Shown here: one piece after another, positions 45,133-54,485 of the stretch | Position numbering within the stretch: the stretch's first letter is position 1 | How the letters are laid out: the number at the start of each line of letters is the position of its first letter | DNA from: Thiobacillus sp. | GTDB taxonomy: Bacteria; Pseudomonadota; Gammaproteobacteria; Burkholderiales; Thiobacillaceae | Length of the DNA stretch: 64,000 bases | Assembly (NCBI GenBank): GCA_030679915.1 | Contig: JAUXRY010000030.1 | Location: 62,001 to 126,000 of the forward strand | Reading direction: 5' to 3' | The notes under the pieces: generated by a model | What the model saw: the letters and a program-made list of their open reading frames with translations, nothing else | The model's database searches: none | Told to the model about the DNA's origin: nothing | Translations under genes and position numbers: made by a program

Positions 45133-46628
45133 GGCGGCGCCTCACGGTAGGTCAGGCTGAGGCCGAAGCGTACTACGGGCGCTTCGGCGGTATCGGGGCC
45201 GAAGGTTTTACCGGACAGGGTGCTGCTGGAATCGGCATTCACCGGGCTGTTGCGCAAGCGGACCTCGAACACAGTGGGGACTGCCTGCAGGCGGCTCATG
45301 AAACGTTCAATGCGTTGCATGGCGGCGCGGTAGTTGCCGTCGAAAGTCGCGAGAGAAGCGTCGATATTGACAATGATCTGGCCTGAAGGTGTGAGCGTGT
45401 CGTCGGCCCATTCCAGCGTATTCAGGGTGATTTCTGGCGATGCATCCATGGCCTGCCCGACTGCGGCAAACAGTCCTCTGGCGTTGGGCTGCGGAGCGTC
45501 AAGCTGGCGTGCCAGCGTGACGGTCTGTGCCAGTTGCTCGGGCGCGGCAGTTTGCACTGGAAATGAAGCCACAATGGTTTGATGCTGGGCCATTTGTTGC
45601 TGGCGCTGCTGGACACGTTGCTGGCTCTGGTCGTTGAGGTCCTGAGCCTGTAACCAGTAGGCAGAAGTTATCCCCAATCCCAGCATCGCGATGAGTCCGG
45701 CAGCCGCATGCAGGCTGCGCCGCCAGCGAAACTCGGTGTACCGCTGCAGCAGTTCGGGTGGCGCCAGGTTGAGCTGGATGGCTTCGCCGGCAATAGCGAC
45801 CAACGAGGCGACTTCTGGCGTGGCAGCCAAAAAATCTTCAGGCATGCGTAACGCATGGCCGAGCGTTGAAAGCTGTATCAGCCGAGTGCTGAATGCCGGA
45901 TCGGCATTAAGCTGCGCCAGCGCACTGTCCAATTGTCCACTGGGATCGAGTAGCAAGACGTGCAGGCGTGCTTCGCGCGGCAGGATGCGCTGTCCCGTAA
46001 GATACAGCTGTGTCTTGGCTATTTCATCGGCGGCATTGCCCGGCAATTGCGTGGGCGAATCGCCGCCGATCAGACGTGAAAATCGCAGCATGCCTTCGTG
46101 GTAGTAGGAAAGCCGCAAGCTACTGTTGAGGCGACACGCCAGCAGGGTGTGCGTTTCCTGAAAACGCAGCTTGCCCAGCAAGTGCTGGCTGGCTTTTGCC
46201 AGGGGGGTGATGCCAGACAACGGTACTTGCGCACGGTGCAGCACGGAGAGCCAGGGCATCAGCCAGTCGGTATCGGTCAGGGCAGCGAGGAGATAGCGAT
46301 CGTCGCGGCGGCCCGTCGTTTCGCGCTTTTGTAGCCACGCGCCAGTAAAGCGTGCATTGCGAAACACCTGCTTGAGTTTGCGCGCGAGCAATTCGTCGCG
46401 TGAATGCCCTTGTACGTGGGGCATGATTTCGCTGCGGTAATCTTCGTCGACGGTGTCGACGACCAGCAGCACCGGCAGGCTGGCATGTTCTTCAATGACC
46501 TGTCGGAAAGCGGCCAACCCTTTTGCGTTGTCAGAAAAATCGCCCAGCCAGTGCATGTGGCCCGGACGCCAGTCGAGCACGCCAATCTTGTTGGGCGTGG
46601 CAAGCAGAATGAGTCGGTGGTCAAACAT
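45129..46628 (-). CDS. PilM-PilN type fusion protein (MshI/GspL-like)
   Basis: 499 residues from ATG 46628, which shares its first base with the mshG stop (TGATG); a GTG just before it is possible. An N-terminal cytoplasmic half of about 300 residues (LILLATPNKIGVLDW, LLACRLNSSLRLSYYHEGMLRF) resembles the actin-like PilM/GspL domain. A membrane helix near 305-325 (SLHAAAGLIAMLGLGITSAYW), a Gln-rich coiled coil and a periplasmic PilN-like domain follow. A single polypeptide thus covers both PilM and PilN roles, as in GspL. Assignment is from architecture and gene order. Confidence 0.72.
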   Translation of the reverse strand: MFDHRLILLATPNKIGVLDWRPGHMHWLGDFSDNAKGLAAFRQVIEEHASLPVLLVVDTVDEDYRSEIMPHVQGHSRDELLARKLKQVFRNARFTGAWLQKRETTGRRDDRYLLAALTDTDWLMPWLSVLHRAQVPLSGITPLAKASQHLLGKLRFQETHTLLACRLNSSLRLSYYHEGMLRFSRLIGGDSPTQLPGNAADEIAKTQLYLTGQRILPREARLHVLLLDPSGQLDSALAQLNADPAFSTRLIQLSTLGHALRMPEDFLAATPEVASLVAIAGEAIQLNLAPPELLQRYTEFRWRRSLHAAAGLIAMLGLGITSAYWLQAQDLNDQSQQRVQQRQQQMAQHQTIVASFPVQTAAPEQLAQTVTLARQLDAPQPNARGLFAAVGQAMDASPEITLNTLEWADDTLTPSGQIIVNIDASLATFDGNYRAAMQRIERFMSRLQAVPTVFEVRLRNSPVNADSSSTLSGKTFGPDTAEAPVVRFGLSLTYREAPP

Positions 46629-47833
46629 CACAATGGCAGATTCCCGATCAGGTCGTAGATGGGCAATAGTACCGAGACCAAAATACCACCGAGCAGAATG
46701 CCGAGAATGGCCGTGAGCATGGGCTCGAGAACCCTCAGACCATTTTCTATCGATTCAAGCACTTCCCGGTTATAGAAGAACGTCACGTTATCCAGTGCCT
46801 CATCGAGCGCACCGGTTGTTTCACCCACACGCAGCATGCGGATTACCAGCGGCGGAAACAGCGCCTGCGCCTGAAAGCTTTCGGACAGCCCCTTGCCGTC
46901 TGAAATTTGCTGCGCGGCACGATGAATACCGCGGGCAATCACCCGGTTGCCGGCTACTGCTTCGCCCGCGCGTAACGCGTCGAGCACCGTGACGCCCGAG
47001 CGGTACATCATCGCCAATGTGTTGGTAAAACGTGACAGCACGATCTTCTGCACGATGGGTCCGATAATGGGCAGCCGTAATTGGGCGTTGTCCCACCATT
47101 CGTGTCCCGCTTCGCTCTTTTTTATCCATAGCGGTAATCCCACCCCCAGTGCGAGTGCCAGCAACAGGCCCACCAGCCAATATGAGCGCACCGCACTCGA
47201 TACCGCCATCAGGATCAGCGTCGGCAGCGGCATCGCAACGCCCATGGTCTTCACCAACGAGAGCACCTGTGGCACCAGATAAATCAGTAAAAACAGAATG
47301 GCCGCGCCCACCACGACCAGCACCAGCGCCGGATAGATCATCAACTGTTTTGATTTGGCGGCCACTTCATCTTGCCATTTGAGCGATTCGGCCAAACGCT
47401 CGAATACCGCGTCAAGCAGCCCGGTCTGTTCGCCCGCCTTGATGCTGTGAACGAACACGGTACCGAACACAGCCGGGTGTGCGGCCAATGCTTGCGATAG
47501 CACTTTGCCCCCCTCCAGATCTTCCAGCAGCGCAGTCAGGACATCTCGAAAACCCCGCTTTTCCATGGTGTCGCGCAAGTCGCGCAAGCCATCCAGCAGG
47601 GGAATGCCGGCGCGAGTGATGTAGTGCATGTGGATGCAGAACGTCACCAGATCGCGCCGTGTGACCCGCTCGCGGCCGCTGGGGGCGTATTGCCGTGACA
47701 GTTCCGACAGGGTGATGAGGTCGAGCCCCATGCGTTTCAGGCGTAGTTCGAGGTCGACGTCGTTGACGGCAGAGAGCACGCCCTTGACCGAGCGGCCGGT
47801 TTGGTCGATGGCACGGTAGTCGAAGAAGGGCAT
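46628..47833 (-). CDS. mshG: type IV pilus inner-membrane platform protein MshG/PilC/GspF
   Basis: 401 residues from ATG 47833 (MPFFDYRAIDQTGRSVKG). Two T2SSF repeats are seen, each with the helical bundle and membrane segments: FCIHMHYITRAGIPLLDGLRDL ... LVLVVVGAAILFLLIYLVPQVL and FTNTLAMMYRSGVTVLDALRAG ... LTAILGILLGGILVSVLLPIYDL. It is the platform on which the ATPase acts. The repeat element at 47871-48405 separates it from mshE. Confidence 0.92.
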   Translation of the reverse strand: MPFFDYRAIDQTGRSVKGVLSAVNDVDLELRLKRMGLDLITLSELSRQYAPSGRERVTRRDLVTFCIHMHYITRAGIPLLDGLRDLRDTMEKRGFRDVLTALLEDLEGGKVLSQALAAHPAVFGTVFVHSIKAGEQTGLLDAVFERLAESLKWQDEVAAKSKQLMIYPALVLVVVGAAILFLLIYLVPQVLSLVKTMGVAMPLPTLILMAVSSAVRSYWLVGLLLALALGVGLPLWIKKSEAGHEWWDNAQLRLPIIGPIVQKIVLSRFTNTLAMMYRSGVTVLDALRAGEAVAGNRVIARGIHRAAQQISDGKGLSESFQAQALFPPLVIRMLRVGETTGALDEALDNVTFFYNREVLESIENGLRVLEPMLTAILGILLGGILVSVLLPIYDLIGNLPL

Positions 47834-47870
47834 GGCTAATCGCGTCTCGCCAAGGGTTTGTGGTTTGCAA

Positions 47871-48405
47871 GGGCTTCGCTTTTCGCCTGTGGGCGAGTCA
47901 CTTTCTTTTGCTTCGCCAAAAGAAAGTGACCAAAGAAAAGGCGACCCCACATCGCTGCCCTGCGGGTTCCCGATTTGGCGTGCGCGTGCGGGCGCTCCAC
48001 CAACTCGCCCTGGCGGGGCGCACAAAACGCGCCCCACTGCGGAACTCGGACACGGTTCTGCTTTTTCTCCGCCCACACACGCCAAATCGGCAGCGCTGAA
48101 GGGGAACACCCCCCTGAACCACCATCACATAAGACACGTTTTACGCTTGGAGTTGGCGCTCGCAAGGGTACCCCTTGTGTGTCGCCGAGAAGCGCAGCCG
48201 GCCGGGGACAAGAGGGGCCGGGTGTTTGAGCTCCGCAGCAGGGCACGTTTTGTGTGCCCTGCCAGGGCGAGTTCCTGCCCCGCCCCGGTTGGCGAGCATC
48301 GCAGGGGAGCCGAAGGCCGACACACCAGGGGTGGCCTTTTCTTTGGATACTTTCTTTTGGCCACGCAAAAGAAAGTATCTCGCCCGCAGGCGAAAAGCGA
48401 AGCCC
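47871..48405. repeat. 535-bp inverted-duplication element inside the pilus operon
   Basis: The outer arms 47871-47950 and 48331-48405 are near-perfect inverted copies (GGGCTTCGCTTTTCGCCTG, then a CTTTC/GAAAG-rich hairpin with CCAAAGAAAAGG). Similarity continues inwards: AACTCGCCCTGGC and ACAAAACG-GCCC blocks recur on both strands, so the unit is two diverged copies of a sequence of about 260 bases facing each other. Short frames on both strands overlap and look artefactual. It fills the whole gap between mshE and mshG. Similar Ser/Lys-codon-like AAAGAAA repeats are familiar to me from betaproteobacterial intergenic regions, but I cannot name the family. Confidence 0.8.
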
Positions 48406-48446
48406 CCGCAAGTGAGCTAACGGTAAAACCTGAACAAACCCCATCC

Positions 48447-50144
48447 TCACACCCGCCCCGTCAAATCCACCACTCGCGCCACTTCCGCCAGCGACGTCAC
48501 GCCATCTTTCACCCGCTGGATGCCGTCTTCTGCCAAAGGGTGGTAACCATGCTCGAGTGCGGCGCGACGTATTTCGTGGAGCGGAGCGTGATTGGCCACG
48601 AGTTCATCCAGCGTGGGGTCCATCCGCAGCAGTTCGATCAGCGCCAGCCGGCCTTTGTAGCCTTTGTTGCTGCAAGCCGGGCAGCCGACAGCGCGGTAAA
48701 TCTGCGGCGGCTGGGCCGGGTCGGCACCGAGGAGACCGATCTCATGTTCGTCCGGCGTATAGGCTTCCTTGCACTTTGGGCAGAGTTTTCGGATCAGCCG
48801 TTGCGCGACAACACCGATGATGTTGCCGGAAAGAATGCCGGGCTGGATACCGATGTCCATCAGGCGCGGAAATACGCCGAGCGCAGAGTTGGTGTGCAGG
48901 GTGGTGAACACTTGATGCCCGGTCATGGCAGCGCGAAAAGCCATTTCTGCGGTGTCCTTGTCGCGAATTTCGCCGACCAGAATGATGTCGGGGTCCTGCC
49001 GCATGATGGAGCGGATGCCGTTGGCAAAATCGAGCTTGATCGTTTCATTGACTGAACTCTGGCGCATCAGTGTGACCGGATATTCGACCGGGTCTTCCAG
49101 CGTCATGATGTTGACGGTTTCATTATTCAGATGCGAGAGCATCGAATACAGCGTGGTGGTTTTGCCGGAACCGGTTGGCCCGGTTACCACCAGTATGCCT
49201 TCCGGCCGTGCCATCATCAGGTGCAATTCACGCAGGGCCTTCGGGGTGAATCCCATCTGTTCCAGCGGCACGATGGACTTTTCGCGGTCGAGTATGCGCA
49301 GCACCAGATTCTCGCCGTGAATGCCCGGTTGAGATGACACCCGGAAATCGATCGGACGACCGTTCAGCGTCAACGACATGCGACCGTCCTGCGGCGCGCG
49401 CGTCTCCGCGATATTCATCCCGGACAGCACTTTCAGCCGAACCAGGATGCCTGGCCAATAGGTTTTGTGCAGGCTGCGGATTTGTTCCAGCACACCATCG
49501 ATGCGGTAGCGGATGCGCAAAAAAGCGTGTTCGGGTTCGAAGTGGATATCGCTTGATTCGCGCTTCATCGCATCGGTCAGCAGTGCGCCCACCAGCCGAA
49601 CCACCGGCTGGGTGTATTCCTCCGTCTCGGGGTTGAGGCTGGCGTAATCGACTTCGCCGGTTTCGATTTCGCGCAGGATGCCATCGAGCGAGAGGTCAAA
49701 GCCGTAGAACTTGTCGATACATTCGAGCAGTTGGGCTTCGGCCGCCAGCAGCGTGTAGATTTCAAGCTGGCCGCCGAGTGCGGCTTTCAACTGGTCGAGT
49801 GCGACGACGTTGAACATGTCGGTCGTCGCCAGCGTCAGGATATTGCGCGTCGCGTCGTGGGCAATGGGGAGCAGGTGGTGACGGCGGGCGAATTCCTCGG
49901 GCACCAGTTGCAAGGCTTCGGAATCGGCCACCACCTGGGAGAGATCGATGCCCTGGCTGCCTAGCGCGTTGGCAAGCTGGTCGCGCAGCACCGCTTCAGT
50001 CATGAAGCCCAGCGCAACCAACTGACGCCCAATGGGCAGGCCGGTGGTTTTTTGTTCCTTAAGACCAATGCGCAGCTGGTCGGTGGTGATGAGGCCCTGA
50101 GAAATCAGGGTTTCACCCATACGGAGTTTTTTACGACGCTCCAT
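48447..50144 (-). CDS. mshE: type IV pilus assembly ATPase MshE/PilB/GspE
   Basis: 565 residues. An N-terminal MshEN/GspE-N domain (GETLISQGLITTDQLRIGLKEQ), then the secretion ATPase: Walker A GPTGSGKTT at about 320, Asp box EDPVEYPV, Walker B GEIRDKDTAEMA, His box TGHQVFTTLHTN, and the zinc tetracysteine CPKC...CPAC near 457-490. The MshEN domain binds cyclic-di-GMP in Vibrio MshE through an RLGxx and L-x-LP type motif; the first 60 residues (IGRQLVALGFM) partly fit it, so control by cyclic-di-GMP is possible. Confidence 0.93.
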   Translation of the reverse strand: MERRKKLRMGETLISQGLITTDQLRIGLKEQKTTGLPIGRQLVALGFMTEAVLRDQLANALGSQGIDLSQVVADSEALQLVPEEFARRHHLLPIAHDATRNILTLATTDMFNVVALDQLKAALGGQLEIYTLLAAEAQLLECIDKFYGFDLSLDGILREIETGEVDYASLNPETEEYTQPVVRLVGALLTDAMKRESSDIHFEPEHAFLRIRYRIDGVLEQIRSLHKTYWPGILVRLKVLSGMNIAETRAPQDGRMSLTLNGRPIDFRVSSQPGIHGENLVLRILDREKSIVPLEQMGFTPKALRELHLMMARPEGILVVTGPTGSGKTTTLYSMLSHLNNETVNIMTLEDPVEYPVTLMRQSSVNETIKLDFANGIRSIMRQDPDIILVGEIRDKDTAEMAFRAAMTGHQVFTTLHTNSALGVFPRLMDIGIQPGILSGNIIGVVAQRLIRKLCPKCKEAYTPDEHEIGLLGADPAQPPQIYRAVGCPACSNKGYKGRLALIELLRMDPTLDELVANHAPLHEIRRAALEHGYHPLAEDGIQRVKDGVTSLAEVARVVDLTGRV

Positions 50145-50153
50145 GCGATGTTC

Positions 50154-51353
50154 CTACCGAACCGATTTGAGTTGTTGGACGCGCGCTTCGGCTTGGGCGC
50201 GATCAAAGCGGTGCACGCCTCCGATCGCGATCGCCTTCTCGTAATACCTCAGCGCGGCGGGAGTCTGCCGCAACTGATCGAGACTGACAGCGAGATTGAA
50301 CGCGTAATCGGCATTGTCAGGGGCAGTGCGATAGGCCTCGAAATACGCGGCCTGGGCATCGCTCCAACGCTTCTGGTCTGCATACAGGTTGCCGAGCGTT
50401 TGGTAGAGCTGCGGACTGGGATCGCGGTCGATCAGCATTTTCAGACGGCTTTCTGCCGCCAGACTGTCGGTGTTGCCCAACAGGTCGAGCAGGGCAGCTT
50501 GAGCAGCCGCGTTGCGCGGATCATTCTCCAGCACTTCGCGGTAGAGGCGTTGTGCGTCAGCCTCGCGGTTCTGCACGCTGGCAATGGCGGCCAATCCCAA
50601 CATCGCATCCACGCTGCGGTTGCGCGCCGCAGCCTGCGTGTAAAGCCGTTGTGATTCAGCGAGCGCACCGCCCTGATAGGCGGCGTAGGCCTGGCTGAGT
50701 AAAGCGGTGTGAACATCGGGCTGGAACTGCACCGACGCAGCAGGCGAGGGGGCTAAGGTTCTGCTGGGCGGGCTGCTCGAGCGAGCACTGCGGATTGTGA
50801 CAGAGGAGGCTGAAATGGACTGCTCAGGCGCAGGCGTAGTCACTTGAGCGGGCGCGGAGTGGGGGGCGGCCGTTGCCGTTGCGGGTTCCGAACGCGGTAA
50901 CGGCAGCGAGGGAGCCAACGCAGCGGGCGCGAGAGTAGACGGGACGACTGGCGTCGGACTGAGGGGGGCGGGTGCAGCAACAAAGGGTGTAACGGAGGGC
51001 GCAATAACATTTGCTGGAGGCGGGGTTACCGTAACAGGGGGCCGCAATTCAAAATACAGATATATCCCGTAGCCTACGGCAACGAGCGCAGCCAGCAGCG
51101 CAACCAGTGGTACCAGCGAGAGCTGTGGCCAGCGAAAAGCCGGCGCGCGTCGCGTCGCGTCGGGTGTCAGCCCGCTTGTGCCGAACAACAAGCCCGGCGG
51201 CGCTTTCCATTCGGAATCTTTATCCGTCCCGGTGGCAGTCAGGGGTTCCAGTTCAAGGTTCCCTTCACCATGACCCGGTCCGGACTCACCGGCCTCGGGC
51301 TTGGCCGCATGGGCGGCTTCAGCCTGCTTCAGCGCTTTGAGAAGCAGGCTCAA
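50154..51353 (-). CDS. TPR protein of the pilus locus (MshN-like)
   Basis: 399 residues. The N-terminus MSLLLKALKQAEAA is typical of MshN/GspB-type inner-membrane proteins. One membrane helix (about 76-98, SLVPLVALLAALVAVGYGIYLYF) is followed by a Pro/Ala/Ser-rich spacer to about 215 and four or five TPR units to the end (AYAAYQGGALAESQRLYTQA, LYQTLGNLYADQKRWSDAQAAYFEAY). It probably lines the periplasm between secretin and platform. It starts 26 bases after the secretin stop. Confidence 0.8.
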   Translation of the reverse strand: MSLLLKALKQAEAAHAAKPEAGESGPGHGEGNLELEPLTATGTDKDSEWKAPPGLLFGTSGLTPDATRRAPAFRWPQLSLVPLVALLAALVAVGYGIYLYFELRPPVTVTPPPANVIAPSVTPFVAAPAPLSPTPVVPSTLAPAALAPSLPLPRSEPATATAAPHSAPAQVTTPAPEQSISASSVTIRSARSSSPPSRTLAPSPAASVQFQPDVHTALLSQAYAAYQGGALAESQRLYTQAAARNRSVDAMLGLAAIASVQNREADAQRLYREVLENDPRNAAAQAALLDLLGNTDSLAAESRLKMLIDRDPSPQLYQTLGNLYADQKRWSDAQAAYFEAYRTAPDNADYAFNLAVSLDQLRQTPAALRYYEKAIAIGGVHRFDRAQAEARVQQLKSVR

Positions 51354-51378
51354 TACGTGCTCCGCACGTCAGGCTTGC

Positions 51379-53139
51379 TCACTGGGCACTCCGGGGGAGC
51401 AAACGCTGGAACTGGCGCAGTTCATCGCTTTCCAGCGTGGGGTTGGAGACGACGGTGGGCCGCAGAAAAATCACCAGTTCGGTCTGACTGTTGATGCGTT
51501 CATGCTGGCCGAATACAGCGCCGAGACCCTCGGGACGCGACAAGACGGGGATACCGTCGCGTGAGTTGTTGCTGTCATCCTGGATCAGCCCACCGAGAAT
51601 GACTGTCTGTCCGCTGCGGACCTGTAGCAGCGATTCCATCTCACGTACCTGAATGATTGGGATTGAATTGGGCACTCCCGCAGTTCTTAAATCAGGGTTG
51701 GGATCTTGCACTGAGCCAACTTGACGCGAAATAGTTGGCCGGACCGTTAGTGAAACCAGACCGTTTTCATTGATCTGGGGTAACACGGACATGACCAAGC
51801 CAACTGGAACGGTCTGCGGCGTCGTAGTAAATGTGGTGACGGCTGGTGCGTTCGCCGAGGCAACGGTATCCGCCTTGACCGTGAAATACACCAGGTTGTT
51901 GACCACCTTGAGGAGCGCTGTCTGGTTATTTAGCGCCATGAGTTTGGGGCTGGATAATACTTTGGTGTTTCCGAAAGATTCCAGGAGATCGATCGCTGCA
52001 GCGAAGCCATTACTGCCAGTGTTGGTGTAAGTCGCCTTAATAAAGGGAGTCAGAGTTCCGGCTAATGCGTTGGTTCCACCTCCGAGGGCGTCGATTGTCC
52101 AGCCTGGTGAGGTGAGACTTTGCAAGGCTTTTGACCAATCGATGCCAGCGCGGTACTGATCTTTAAGGCTGACTTCAACAATCGTGGCCTCGATCAATAC
52201 CTGACGCTGAGCCGACTGCATGACGCGATCAATATATTGTTGAACCAGTTCCTGCTGCTTTGCCGTGCCCAACACCGAGACAGTGCCTGCAATCGGGTTG
52301 GCCGCAACATCGTATTTTCCATCCCCTGTTGGTTGATTGGAAAATGCTGCGGTGAATAATCCCGCCGCGCCTGCGCCAGCCTTGCTGACCGCTTCGGCCT
52401 GCGACACGCGTTCGGCACGGGCGATTTTTTCGGCATCTTGCCGGGCGGCGCGTTCTTCGTTGCTCTGGGTGACAGCGCGGGTGCCAGCGAGAATGGTTCG
52501 GATGTTGTCGGCCAGCACCGTCCATAGATCGTTGTTGGACTGGCTGGATACCGTGGTGTTGGATGAGTTTCCCCCTGTCGCAGACGAGCCGCCTGCTGTT
52601 CCCACGCTGCCGCCGGTGCTGGCGATTTGCGCCGCAACACCGACGCTGGAGGTGGTGTTGCGAGTGACGTTTACATAATTGACGGAATAGGTTTTGACGT
52701 AGGGGGTGTCGGGCATAATCGACACAGTGCGGCCATTCAATTCGTAGCGCAGATCGGCCTGTCGGGCGATACGGTCGAGTATGGCGGGTAGCGGTTCCTG
52801 AACGGCATTGAGTGAGACGCGACCGGAGATACCCGGATGCAGGTCGATGTTGTATTGGGTATCCCGGGCGATGGAAAACAGCAGATCTTTGACCGGCACG
52901 TCGTTGACCACCACGGTATAGGTGGGCACCGGGGCGCTGGGCTGGGGGGGCGCCAGGGTGGGGGCGGCTCTAACCGGTTCCGGCGGCGGGGTAGCCGACG
53001 CGGCGGTTTGAACGGGCTGGTTGATATGGCCGGACGAGGTGTCAAACGCTTTTGGAGGCACACAGCCCCCGATCAGCAGCAAGCTGATCAGCCCTGGACC
53101 TGTCAATAAGAAGCGTTTCAATACAGCGTTCATCTTCAT
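51379..53139 (-). CDS. mshL: pilus secretin, MshL type
   Basis: 586 residues. A lipoprotein signal (LISLLLIGGCVPP, Cys 26), an STN domain (VNDVPVKDLLFSIARDTQYNID, about 78-145), a Gly/Ser-rich insert near 180-210, an N1-like domain (AKQQELVQQYIDRVMQSAQRQVLIEATIVEV) and the secretin pore domain to the C-terminus (GLVMSVLPQINENGLVSLTVRPTISRQVGSV, RSGQTVILGGLIQDDSNNSRDGIPVLS). It forms the outer-membrane channel for the pilus. Coupled to mshM by a 4-base overlap. Confidence 0.92.
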   Translation of the reverse strand: MKMNAVLKRFLLTGPGLISLLLIGGCVPPKAFDTSSGHINQPVQTAASATPPPEPVRAAPTLAPPQPSAPVPTYTVVVNDVPVKDLLFSIARDTQYNIDLHPGISGRVSLNAVQEPLPAILDRIARQADLRYELNGRTVSIMPDTPYVKTYSVNYVNVTRNTTSSVGVAAQIASTGGSVGTAGGSSATGGNSSNTTVSSQSNNDLWTVLADNIRTILAGTRAVTQSNEERAARQDAEKIARAERVSQAEAVSKAGAGAAGLFTAAFSNQPTGDGKYDVAANPIAGTVSVLGTAKQQELVQQYIDRVMQSAQRQVLIEATIVEVSLKDQYRAGIDWSKALQSLTSPGWTIDALGGGTNALAGTLTPFIKATYTNTGSNGFAAAIDLLESFGNTKVLSSPKLMALNNQTALLKVVNNLVYFTVKADTVASANAPAVTTFTTTPQTVPVGLVMSVLPQINENGLVSLTVRPTISRQVGSVQDPNPDLRTAGVPNSIPIIQVREMESLLQVRSGQTVILGGLIQDDSNNSRDGIPVLSRPEGLGAVFGQHERINSQTELVIFLRPTVVSNPTLESDELRQFQRLLPRSAQ

Positions 53140-54479
53140 CCTGTTGGTAGCACTACGGTACGCATTTTGCCAACGGACCGCAGAAACGGAGAACCCGCAG
53201 GCGTGGCAGGCAAGGTACGAAGGACGGCCATGGCCGCGTCACGATTGGGATACTCGCCCGCCAGAATCATCCAGGCGGGCGCGCCCTGACTCAAACCATG
53301 TAACACCCGCACGGGTTGTGGCGTGGCATGTTCAAAACTCACCAATAATACGGCTGCCTGAGCCGCTTCTTTAGCTGAGGCCACCTGAATCACGTGGGTA
53401 TTGGGGGAAGCGGCAGCCAGCCAGCGTTGGGTTTGGCGAGCCAAAGCAGTGACACGGGTGGTCGGTTCAACGATGGGGACAGTGGTTAAACTGGCTTCGG
53501 GGAAGGCTGCAACAGCGGGGGACGGTGCAGCGGGAATGGCTGCTTGAGGCGGAGGGTCCTGCGACAGTGACTGCCACGCCACAAACACCAGCAAGCCGAG
53601 TGCGGCAGCAAGTCCCGCACTCAGCCATGCCCAGCGACGGTGTTCCGGTCGGATTAACGGTCGTTGAGGGTGTGGCTGCACTTCAGCATCGCCCGCAGCG
53701 GCATCGAGGTGCGCCGAGGTGAGGGTGTGCGTTTGCCCGGCGTAGGCCGCCAGCAAGGTCTTGTCGGCCAGCACGTTGATACGGCGTGACAGTCCGCCCG
53801 AAATTCGGGTCATGCGTGTGATCAGTGTCGGCGAAAACAGATCAGGGCCGCGATATCCCGCGACTGCCAGCCGTGACCGGAGGTAATCGGCGACTTCGGA
53901 TTCTGCCAGTGGCGACAGGTTCAGGCTCAGCGTGATGCGGTCCTTCAACTGACGGATACGTTGATCGGCCAATTGCGCGTCGAGCTCGGGTTGACCGAAA
54001 AGCACAATTTGCAGGAGCTTGTCGGTCGCGGTTTCCAGATTGGTCAGCAGCCGCAGAAATTCCAGGTTGTCGAGCGCGATGCCTTGCGCTTCTTCGACAA
54101 ACACCACGACACGCCGTCCGCTTTCGTGACGGGCCAGCAAGGCGCTATTGAGTTGGGCCAGCCGTGCTTGCCGGCTGGTCTCGGGGGTGTCAACGCCGAG
54201 GTCAGCCAGAATCGCCGCCAGCATGTCGTCGGGCGACAAGGTCGGATTGCCGAGATAAACGCTGTCGACGCTGTCGGGTAGCTGGGCAACCAGCTTGCGG
54301 CACAGCATGGTCTTTCCGCTACCGACTTCGCCCACCACCTTGATGATGCCTTCGCCTTGAGCAATGGCGTAGAGCAGGGCTGCGAGCATTTCCCCGCGTT
54401 GACCACCGGCATACCAGTACTCGGTATTCGGCGTGATGCGAAAGGGGGCTTCGTTTAGACCGAAATAATCAAAATACAC
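53136..54479 (-). CDS. mshM: ExeA/MshM-type AAA ATPase with C-terminal SPOR-like part
   Basis: 447 residues. MYFDYFGLNEAPFRITPNTEY is the invariant opening of ExeA/MshM; Walker A GEVGSGKT at 50-57, Walker B VVVFVEEAQGI. A membrane helix at about 288-305 leads to a periplasmic Pro/Ala linker and a SPOR-like domain (THVIQVASAKEAAQAAVLLVSF, WMILAGEYPNRDAAMAVLRTLP) that may contact peptidoglycan. ExeA-type proteins help place the secretin through the cell wall. First pilus gene after the regulator, with a 6-base gap. Confidence 0.9.
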   Translation of the reverse strand: MYFDYFGLNEAPFRITPNTEYWYAGGQRGEMLAALLYAIAQGEGIIKVVGEVGSGKTMLCRKLVAQLPDSVDSVYLGNPTLSPDDMLAAILADLGVDTPETSRQARLAQLNSALLARHESGRRVVVFVEEAQGIALDNLEFLRLLTNLETATDKLLQIVLFGQPELDAQLADQRIRQLKDRITLSLNLSPLAESEVADYLRSRLAVAGYRGPDLFSPTLITRMTRISGGLSRRINVLADKTLLAAYAGQTHTLTSAHLDAAAGDAEVQPHPQRPLIRPEHRRWAWLSAGLAAALGLLVFVAWQSLSQDPPPQAAIPAAPSPAVAAFPEASLTTVPIVEPTTRVTALARQTQRWLAAASPNTHVIQVASAKEAAQAAVLLVSFEHATPQPVRVLHGLSQGAPAWMILAGEYPNRDAAMAVLRTLPATPAGSPFLRSVGKMRTVVLPTG

Positions 54480-54485
54480 GTGAGC

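Noticed and set aside
47890-48420. Several overlapping open frames on both strands between mshG and mshE
   Set aside because: They are repetitive, mirror each other across the inverted repeat, lack ribosome sites and match no family that I recognise; they are products of the repeat element.
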